Shown here: positions 1 to 6,241 of the stretch, one piece after another
How positions within the stretch are numbered: the stretch's first letter is position 1
Layout of the letters: every line of letters starts with the position of its first letter
Origin: Nonomuraea sp. NEAU-A123
GTDB taxonomy: Bacteria > Actinomycetota > Actinomycetes > Streptosporangiales > Streptosporangiaceae
Assembly (NCBI RefSeq): GCF_018603905.1
Contig: NZ_JAHFZZ010000021.1
Coordinates: 62,001 to 126,000, forward strand
Direction: 5' to 3'
Length of the DNA: 64,000 bases
Translations under genes and position numbers: made by a program
Notes under the pieces: model-generated
The model's database searches: none
What the model saw: only the letters and a program-made list of their open reading frames with translations
Told to the model about the DNA's origin: nothing

Positions 1-470
1 CTGGCGATGCCGAAGTCCACCACCCGGGGGCCGTCGGGACCGAGCAGTACGTTGGCCGGCTTGAAGTCCCGGTGCACGACGCCCGCCGCGTGGATGGCCG
101 CGAGGGCCGTGGCGGTGCCCACCACCAGGCGTTCCAGCTCGCCGCCGCGCAAGGGGCCGCGTTCGCGAGCTCGGTCGGCCAGCGACAACCCCTCCACGAA
201 TTCGCTAACCACGTAGGGCCGCGGCCCCTCGATCGAGACGTCCAGCACCCGCGCCGTACAGAAGGAGGCGATGCTCTCCAGCGCGTCGAGCTCCCGCGCC
301 AGCCGCGCGCGGGTCTCCTGGTCACCGGTGCTGAGCAGCTTGATCGCGACCGCCTCGCCGTCGCGGGAGTGCGCCAGATAGACGACGCCCTGCCCGCCCT
401 TACCGAGCCGCCCGGCGAGGCGGTACGCACCGAGCGATGCGGGATCGTCCGGGGTCAGGGGGGTCGCCAT
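1..470 (-). CDS. Ser/Thr protein kinase, N-terminal part (gene continues past left edge)
   Basis: This is the N-terminal 156 residues of a eukaryotic-type (Hanks) Ser/Thr kinase that phosphorylates proteins at the cytoplasmic face of the membrane. Visible are the glycine-rich loop (GKGGQG, residues 24-29), the ATP-anchoring Lys44 in VAIK, the catalytic HRDFKPAN (133-140) and DFG (152-154). The ATG at 470-468 is the only sensible start; the kinase fold begins about 15 residues later. The C-terminal lobe and any sensor domain lie outside the window. The sequence closely resembles the three tandem kinases at 16.7-21.4 kb, so it belongs to the same local subfamily. It is divergent from the channel gene at 562. 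Confidence 0.93.
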   Translation of the reverse strand, partial: MATPLTPDDPASLGAYRLAGRLGKGGQGVVYLAHSRDGEAVAIKLLSTGDQETRARLARELDALESIASFCTARVLDVSIEGPRPYVVSEFVEGLSLADRARERGPLRGGELERLVVGTATALAAIHAAGVVHRDFKPANVLLGPDGPRVVDFGIA

Positions 471-561
471 GGCGGCTACGTTACCGCTCACCATGCATTC
501 GCCTAGATAGGCCGGTACCTTGTCTCCTTGGTCAACTAACACCAACGTGGAGGTATTCGGG

Positions 562-2427
562 GTGGCGAGGGTGACGTTCCGCGAGCGGGCGCGGTACTGG
601 TTCGACAACACCATGTCGAGGGGCACGGTCTCATTGATCGGCTGGCTGGCAGTGGTGTCGTTCGGGCTCATCGCGGTGGTCGCCGGGCTCACACTCTGGC
701 TGGCCCCGGAGGAGCCCGACGGCGTCGGCGGCCCAGGCCAGGTGATGTGGATCGCGCTCATGCACGCGCTCACCCCGAGCAAGCTCGCCAGCGACAAGGG
801 GTCGGTGGCCTATATCGCGGTGATGTTCGCCGGGTCGCTCGGCGGCATCTTCATCGTCAGCATGCTCGTCGGCCTGCTGTCCAACGGCCTCAAGCAGAAG
901 GTCGACCGGCTGCGCAGGGGCCGTTCCCGCATCGTCGAGTCCGGGCACACGGTGGTGCTCGGCTGGTCGGACCAGGTGTTCACGATCGTCGCCGAGCTGG
1001 TCAAGGCGCACGCCAGCCAGCCGGGCTCGATCATCGCCGTACTGGCCGAACACGACAAGCTGGCCATGGAGGAGGACATCCGCGACCACATCGGCGACCT
1101 GGGCAGGACCCGCCTGGTCTGCCGCACGGGACGGCCCACCGAGTCACGTGACCTCAACCTGATGAACCTGGCCGCCGCCAGGTCCGTGGTCGTGCTCTCC
1201 CCCGAGGGCGAGGACCCCGACGCGCACGTCATCAAGATCCTGCTCGCCCTGGCCAAACGCCCGGGAATCCGCCCGCCGGTCGTCGCCGCCATCGCCGCCA
1301 GCCGCAACATCGCCGCCGCCCGCCTGGCCGGCGGCAAGGATGTGCACCTGGTCGACTCCGACGACACCGCCGCCCGGCTGATCGTCCAGTCGTCGCGCCA
1401 GTCGGGCATGTCCGTCGTCTGCATGGACCTGCTGAACTTCGACGGCGGCGAGATCTACCTGCGCTCCGGAACGGAACTCGCGGGCAGCACGTACGGCGAG
1501 GCGCTGCACGCCTACGAGACGGCCACCGTCATCGGGCTGCGCAGACCCACCGGAGTCGTACTGAACCCGCCCATGGACACTGTCATCGAAGCCGGCGACC
1601 AGGTCGTCGTCATCGCGCACGACGACTCCGCCATCCGGCTCGCCACCGGCACGCCCGCCCTCGACGAGAGCGCGCTCGCCGTCGCCGACAGCCCCCAGGC
1701 CGAACCCGAGCGCACGCTGCTGCTCAACTGGAACGGCCGGGCCGGCCAGATCGTCCACTACCTCGACGCCTACGTCGCTCCCGGCTCCGTCCTGGAGATC
1801 GCCGCCGACCACCCCAAGGCCGGGGCCGGCCTGTCGGACCTGGTCAACCTCACCGTGAACATCAAGGAGTGCGACACCACGGACCGGTACGCGCTCGAGT
1901 CGCTCGGCGTCGGCCTCTTCCAGCACGTCATCGTCCTGTCGGACGACCGCTACAAGCCGCACCACGCCGACACCCGCACGCTCATGACGCTGCTGCAGCT
2001 GCGCGACATGCAGAGCGCGCTGGGCGAGCACTACTCGATCGTCAGCGAGATGCACGACGAGAACAACCGCGCGCTCGCCGAGGTGACCGAGGCCGACGAC
2101 ATCGTGATCAGCGACACGGTGATCGGCCTCCTGCTGGCCCAGCTCGCGGAGAACCGCCACCTGGCGGACGTGTTCGGCTATCTGTTCGACTCGCACGGGT
2201 CGGAGATCTATCCGCGTCCCGCCGGGTCCTATGTCGCGTCGGGTACGCGGGTCACGTTCTCGACGGTTATCGAAGCGGCGCGCCGCCGAGGCGAGACCGC
2301 CATCGGCTACCGCAACACCTCGGCCATCAACATTCCGCCGCACTACGGCATCGTCCTCAACCCACCGAAGTCCGAGCCCATCGTCCTGAACCGACAGGAC
2401 GCGGTCATCGTGCTGGCCGAACGCTGA
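562..2427 (+). CDS. CASTOR/POLLUX-type ion channel protein
   Basis: The product (about 621 residues) matches the bacterial relatives of the plant CASTOR/POLLUX/SYM8 channels: two membrane segments near the N-terminus (about 21-45 and 78-105) flank a pore-loop-like stretch, and two RCK/TrkA-N-like NAD-binding modules follow, each with a VVLGW- or LLLNW-type strand and an internal repeat of the motif VVLNPP/IVLNPP. Such proteins are gated cation channels of the cytoplasmic membrane. An in-frame TTG at 520 exists, but GTG at 562 is preferred because a GGAGG (549-553) sits 8 bases upstream and homologues begin with this VTFRERARY-like segment. The ligand and ion are not deducible. Confidence 0.88.
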   Translation: MARVTFRERARYWFDNTMSRGTVSLIGWLAVVSFGLIAVVAGLTLWLAPEEPDGVGGPGQVMWIALMHALTPSKLASDKGSVAYIAVMFAGSLGGIFIVSMLVGLLSNGLKQKVDRLRRGRSRIVESGHTVVLGWSDQVFTIVAELVKAHASQPGSIIAVLAEHDKLAMEEDIRDHIGDLGRTRLVCRTGRPTESRDLNLMNLAAARSVVVLSPEGEDPDAHVIKILLALAKRPGIRPPVVAAIAASRNIAAARLAGGKDVHLVDSDDTAARLIVQSSRQSGMSVVCMDLLNFDGGEIYLRSGTELAGSTYGEALHAYETATVIGLRRPTGVVLNPPMDTVIEAGDQVVVIAHDDSAIRLATGTPALDESALAVADSPQAEPERTLLLNWNGRAGQIVHYLDAYVAPGSVLEIAADHPKAGAGLSDLVNLTVNIKECDTTDRYALESLGVGLFQHVIVLSDDRYKPHHADTRTLMTLLQLRDMQSALGEHYSIVSEMHDENNRALAEVTEADDIVISDTVIGLLLAQLAENRHLADVFGYLFDSHGSEIYPRPAGSYVASGTRVTFSTVIEAARRRGETAIGYRNTSAINIPPHYGIVLNPPKSEPIVLNRQDAVIVLAER

Positions 2428-2533
2428 ACGGGGGCCGGGAAAGCGGGCGGGTACCGACGCGGACGACCACAACGGCGGGTGGGCGCCCTTGTCATCGGTT
2501 TCGCATGATTGGTGTCATGCCGGGTCGATGACA

Positions 2534-2553
2534 ATGCCGACTGACGCTGTCGG
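2534..2553. other. Short inverted repeat between channel and hydrolase genes
   Basis: TGCCGA and TCGGCA form a 6-bp stem around a 9-base loop about 110 bases after the channel stop and about 20 bases before the next start. It could be a weak terminator or an operator for the downstream gene. No T-run follows. Confidence 0.3.
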
Positions 2554-2571
2554 CACCCCTGGGTCAGGCTG

Positions 2572-3876
2572 ATGGCTATGATTTCTCGTCATCCCAGACA
2601 GCTCGACAAGTTATCCGCGGCGGCGCGCCGCCCGAAGCGGGTCATGGCCGTGGTGACCGCGCTGGTCGTGGCAGGGGTCCTGGCCACGCCCGGCGCAGCT
2701 TCGGCGGCGCCTGAGCCAGGGCTTGACCGGCAGGCGCTCCGGCAGTCTCTCGATGCCGTCCACCAGGCCGGGATGTTCGGCATCTACTCCGGCGTACGCG
2801 ACGGAACCAAGACGTGGCAGGGAGCGGCGGGCGTCGCCGACGTGGTGACCCGCCGGCCGGTGCGGCCCGAGATGGTCCACCGGATCGGCAGCATCACCAA
2901 GACCTTCACCTCGGTGGCGATCCTCCAGCAGGTGGCGCGCGGCGCCATCGAGCTGGACGCGCCGGTGAACCGCTACCTGCCCGGCCTGATCCCCGGCGAC
3001 CGCGGCCAGAAGACCACCGTACGGATGCTGCTCAACCACACCAGCGGCATCGGCGACTTCATCGCGGGTGCGTTCCCCTCGCTGCTGGAGGGCTCGGCCG
3101 CCAGCCTGGACGACAACCGGTTCCGTGAGGTCGCCCCGGAAGAGCTGGTCAAGTTCGGTCTGGCCGCGCCGCCGACCGGGGAGCCGGGCACGACGCCCGG
3201 ATCGTACTCCAACACCAACTACGTGATCGCGGGCCTGCTGCTGGCGAAGGTGACGGGCGTCAGCGCCGAGCAGTACATCACCCGCAACGTGATCCGCAAG
3301 GCGGGCCTGCGGAACACCTCCTTCCCCCGCACGCCGCAGATCCCCGGACCGCATTCCAAGGCCTACGAATCCCTGTTCGGCTGGATCGACCCGCCACGCG
3401 ACTACAGCGTCTACAACATGTCGTGGGCGAGCACCGCGGGCGCGGTCGTGTCCACCATGGACGACCTCAACCGGTTCTACCGGGCGCTGTTGCGCGGCCA
3501 ACTGATCGGCGACGCCCAGCTCGCCGAGATGCGGAAGACGGTGCCGCTCCAGGTGGCCGGCGCGACGATCGACTACGGCCTCGGGATCTACTCCCTCGAC
3601 CTGCCCTGCGGACGGTTCTGGGGGCACGACGGCGGCGTGTTCGGCATGGCCACGCAGTCGTTGTCCAGCGCGGACGGCGAGCGGCAGCTGTCCTTCGGGC
3701 TCAACTGGACCAAGTACCAGCACCTCGACGACAACGGAAACATCGAACCGAGCCCGATCGACTACGCCCTCGTGGACCATCTGCTGCTGGCGTTGTGCGG
3801 CCAGAGCGGCGCGAGGACGTCGCAGGCGTCGCCGCTCGTCCTGTTCCCCACAGCGGAGCTGTCCCTCAAGCGTTGA
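2572..3876 (+). CDS. Secreted serine hydrolase (class C beta-lactamase / D-Ala-D-Ala carboxypeptidase fold)
   Basis: A 434-residue exported serine hydrolase of the PF00144 family. A basic N-region and a hydrophobic stretch (about 24-45, ending ASA-AP) form the signal peptide. The catalytic SxxK is SITK (Ser107, Lys110), the second motif YSN is at 212-214, and the third motif is HDGG near residue 347. Family members act as D,D-carboxypeptidases, esterases or beta-lactamases, and the sequence does not settle which. ATG 2572 is used; ATG 2578 is an alternative and only a weak AGG precedes them. It stands alone between the channel and a convergent regulator. Confidence 0.9.
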   Translation: MAMISRHPRQLDKLSAAARRPKRVMAVVTALVVAGVLATPGAASAAPEPGLDRQALRQSLDAVHQAGMFGIYSGVRDGTKTWQGAAGVADVVTRRPVRPEMVHRIGSITKTFTSVAILQQVARGAIELDAPVNRYLPGLIPGDRGQKTTVRMLLNHTSGIGDFIAGAFPSLLEGSAASLDDNRFREVAPEELVKFGLAAPPTGEPGTTPGSYSNTNYVIAGLLLAKVTGVSAEQYITRNVIRKAGLRNTSFPRTPQIPGPHSKAYESLFGWIDPPRDYSVYNMSWASTAGAVVSTMDDLNRFYRALLRGQLIGDAQLAEMRKTVPLQVAGATIDYGLGIYSLDLPCGRFWGHDGGVFGMATQSLSSADGERQLSFGLNWTKYQHLDDNGNIEPSPIDYALVDHLLLALCGQSGARTSQASPLVLFPTAELSLKR

Positions 3877-3967
3877 CGGGTACGACCTGCGCGGGCACGG
3901 TGCTCCCGGCCGCCGAGCGGAACCTCGCCCGGCGGCCGTGGCGCCACCGCGCTCCCGGAACCGCCGG

Positions 3968-4300
3968 CTATCGCGGGGGCGGACTGGTGTCGGGATCCAG
4001 CGGGTCGTGGCGGGTGACCATGTCGATCAGCAGCCGGATCGGCAGGCCGGCCTCGGTCGGGTAGCGGAAGTGCTCATCAAGGTTGAGGCTGTAGTGGTTG
4101 CGTCGCCCGATCCGATCGCGGGTGAGGTAGCCGGCTTGATGCAGGTCGGTCACGATGCCCTGCACGGTGCGTTCGGTGATGCCGATGCCGTCGGCGATGT
4201 CACGCATCCGCGCCTGCGGGTCGCGGGCGATCTCCAGCAGCACGCGGGCGTGATGGGTGAGGAATGTCCAGGCGGACGAACGGTCGTCGGATGCGCTCAC
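3968..4300 (-). CDS. Winged helix-turn-helix transcriptional regulator (MarR/ArsR-like)
   Basis: A 110-residue DNA-binding protein. Residues about 14-60 form a winged helix: an ARVLLEIARDPQA helix, then a DIADGIGITERTVQGIV helix-turn-helix and the GYLTRDRIGRRNHY wing. The last 35 residues carry no recognised effector domain. Small stand-alone proteins of this kind in actinomycetes are common one-component repressors or activators. The start is GTG 4300. Its upstream region is shared with the divergent STAS gene, and a CCTGTTTCAGG inverted repeat (4358-4368) there is a candidate site. Confidence 0.8.
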   Translation of the reverse strand: MSASDDRSSAWTFLTHHARVLLEIARDPQARMRDIADGIGITERTVQGIVTDLHQAGYLTRDRIGRRNHYSLNLDEHFRYPTEAGLPIRLLIDMVTRHDPLDPDTSPPPR

Positions 4301-4357
4301 GGGTCTTCACCTTCTCCGCCCCCGGCGCGGTTGTCAGCGGCGGGGGCCGGACCGAAC

Positions 4358-4368
4358 CCTGTTTCAGG
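4358..4368. promoter_or_regulatory. Small inverted repeat in the divergent regulator/STAS interval
   Basis: CCTG-TTT-CAGG is a perfect 4-bp-arm palindrome about 60 bases upstream of the winged-helix gene and 145 bases upstream of the STAS gene. It lies where an autoregulatory operator would be expected, but its arms are short, so chance is a real alternative. Confidence 0.25.
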
Positions 4369-4471
4369 AGATCCTATACGGAAGTGCCTTTCCGGTAACC
4401 GCCTTCGGGGATTACAGTTTAGAAGCGAGGAAGGCACCCCGCCTGCACTCCGCAATCCCCGGGAGGACGCC

Positions 4472-4501
4472 ATGACCGCCGTGCTGCTGCCGGCCTGCTG
4501 A
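4472..4501 (+). other. Nine-codon upstream ORF with a strong ribosome-binding site
   Basis: ATG 4472 follows a GGGAGGA (4461-4467) at ideal spacing and reads MTAVLLPAC before TGA. The STAS gene begins 10 bases later at ATG 4512, with no Shine-Dalgarno of its own and an in-frame stop at 4473. The simplest reading is a leader peptide that feeds ribosomes to the STAS cistron by termination-reinitiation. Confidence 0.35.
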
Positions 4502-4511
4502 GCATGCCGCT

Positions 4512-4883
4512 ATGCCCCCCTTGAGCCTGCACAGCCGGCGCCTGATCATCGGCACACTGACAACCGTGACCGGTGAGGTGGACGCCACCAACGCCGCCCG
4601 GCTGGAGACCTACCTCGGCCAGCAGATCCGCCCCGGTGAGCCGCTGCTGCTCGACCTGAGCGGGCTCACCTTCCTGGACAGTCTGGGCCTGTACGTGCTG
4701 ATACGCCTCAACGCGGCACTGCGCGAACAAGGCGGCGCACTCCATCTGGCGGCCGTGCACGACACACCCGCCCGCCTCCTGAAGCTCACGGGCGTGTGGA
4801 TGACCCTGAACATTCACGCGGGCGTGCGGCAGGCCATCACCAGCATGCAGGGCGAGCGGATCCACCCGCAGGAACCCGCTTAG
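4512..4883 (+). CDS. STAS-domain protein, anti-sigma factor antagonist family
   Basis: A 123-residue single STAS domain, like SpoIIAA, RsbV or BldG, which bind anti-sigma kinases in partner-switching pathways. The signature loop reads FLDSLGL (55-61): Asp56 and Ser57 are kept, but the usual second Ser/Thr of D-S-S-G is Leu58, so control by phosphorylation may differ. Strand-helix pattern and length fit the family. No partner kinase or sigma gene is adjacent. The start is fixed by an in-frame stop at 4473 and the lack of other start codons; a short upstream ORF may couple translation. Confidence 0.88.
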   Translation: MPPLSLHSRRLIIGTLTTVTGEVDATNAARLETYLGQQIRPGEPLLLDLSGLTFLDSLGLYVLIRLNAALREQGGALHLAAVHDTPARLLKLTGVWMTLNIHAGVRQAITSMQGERIHPQEPA

Positions 4884-5275
4884 TCGAGTTTGGACACCTG
4901 GTAATGGCTGATCTGATTAAGGCCAGGCGACTCCACGACCAGTACGGACAGGTACAACGGCAGGGTCGGCCGGTTGGTGAAGGAGAAGTCGACGCTCAAG
5001 TAGCCCAGGACGAGGTCGTCGGCGAGCCGGCGGGTTTCCAGAATGCGATAGGTGACGGTCATCCCGAGCGGCTGCGAGGCGTAGTAATCGGCGATTCCCT
5101 GCCGTCCGACGCTGTACGGGTGCAGACCCTGGAAGATCGCGTTCTCGGTGAAATTGGCGGCGACGCGCTGGGGTTCGTGGGCATCGACCGCGGACTTCCA
5201 ACGGTCCAGGACATCGCGAAGGGTCGTTTCGTTGTCGGCTTCGCTGTTCGTCGCCTTGTGCGTCGTGCCGCTCAT
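4880..5275 (-). CDS. SnoaL-like / SgcJ-EcaC family protein (NTF2 fold)
   Basis: A 131-residue protein with the cone-shaped NTF2 fold typical of the SgcJ/EcaC family: an N-terminal helix pair (RDVLDRWKSAVDAHEP), the AANFTENAIFQG hinge, then the curved sheet ending QISHYQVSKLD. Members act on small molecules as hydrolases, isomerases or oxygenase-like enzymes, and several have no proven activity. It lies 19 bases downstream of the SDR gene on the same strand, so the two probably form an operon. Its last codons overlap the convergent STAS gene by 4 bases. Substrate unknown. Confidence 0.85.
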   Translation of the reverse strand: MSGTTHKATNSEADNETTLRDVLDRWKSAVDAHEPQRVAANFTENAIFQGLHPYSVGRQGIADYYASQPLGMTVTYRILETRRLADDLVLGYLSVDFSFTNRPTLPLYLSVLVVESPGLNQISHYQVSKLD

Positions 5276-5294
5276 CGAAACCTCCGTGCCGAGT

Positions 5295-6008
5295 TCAGTG
5301 TCCGGCGCTCTGGCCGCCGTCGACGTGCAGGATTTCGCCGGTGACGAACTGGGCCTGCTCGAGATAGACGATGGCCTCGACGACGTCGTCGATCTCCCCC
5401 ATCCGCCCGATCGGGTGCAGGCCGTCGAGGGCTTCGTGCGTTTCTGGCGGGTGCATCGGGGTGCGTATGACGCCGAGTGCCACGGCGTTGGCGCGGATGC
5501 CGCGGGCCGCGTACTCGATGGCCAGCGACTTGGTCACCGCGGTCAGCCCGCCCTTGGTCAGTGAGGCGAGTGCCGAGGGCACCTGGGAGTTGGCGTATTC
5601 GACCAGGGACGTGGATACGTTCACGAGGTGGCCGCCATCGTCGCGGGTGAGCATCGCGGCGACGGCGCCGCGCGAGATGTCGAAGAAGCCGCGCAGGTTG
5701 ATTCCGGTCACGGCGTCGTAGTCCGCGTCCGTGTAGTCGGTGAACGGCTTGGCGATGAAGATCCCGGCGTTGTTCACCAGCGTGTCGATCCGGCCGAAGC
5801 GGGCCAGTGCCCGCTCGACTATCTGGGCACCGGTGCCCGGCCGAGACAGATCGCCGGGCACGGCAAGGATCTCGGGATCGTCGGACGGGCGGATGGAGCG
5901 GGAGGTCGCGACAACGCCGTAGCCGAGTTTGCGGTACGCGGTGACCACGGCCGCGCCGATGCCCTGGGAAGCTCCGGTGACGATGGCGACTTTCTTTGTT
6001 GGGCGCAT
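5295..6008 (-). CDS. Short-chain dehydrogenase/reductase family protein (catalytic Tyr missing)
   Basis: A 237-residue classical SDR by fold: TGASQGIG (11-18) binds the dinucleotide, NNAG (79-82) is present, Ser132/134 and Lys152 align with the active site, and VTGEIL-HVDGG closes the protein. At the position of the catalytic tyrosine (four before Lys152) stands Ala148 in the string LASLTKGG. Ordinary hydride transfer with Tyr as acid/base is therefore doubtful, although a related subgroup of actinobacterial SDRs appears to share this change. ATG 6008 is the start. It leads an operon with the SnoaL-like gene and is divergent from the LAL regulator, its likely controller. Confidence 0.9.
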   Translation of the reverse strand: MRPTKKVAIVTGASQGIGAAVVTAYRKLGYGVVATSRSIRPSDDPEILAVPGDLSRPGTGAQIVERALARFGRIDTLVNNAGIFIAKPFTDYTDADYDAVTGINLRGFFDISRGAVAAMLTRDDGGHLVNVSTSLVEYANSQVPSALASLTKGGLTAVTKSLAIEYAARGIRANAVALGVIRTPMHPPETHEALDGLHPIGRMGEIDDVVEAIVYLEQAQFVTGEILHVDGGQSAGH

Positions 6009-6241
6009 GCCTGAATACTCCGTGCGTTCGGCGGTCGGTCGAGCCAGGGAAAAGCCCTGGTCGTGCCTCAGCCAGGGACTTCGACGGGCGCGAGGACCAG
6101 GTATCGAGCAAGCCGGTCATTCACGCCCGTGCGTTTGGCTTGAGCAAACCTTTATTCGGCGAAGACGCAGGCCGCGAGGACGCCGTTGTAGCGTGTACCG
6201 GGGCCAAACCGCGACAAAGGCGGGCAAAGGTGGCATATCCG

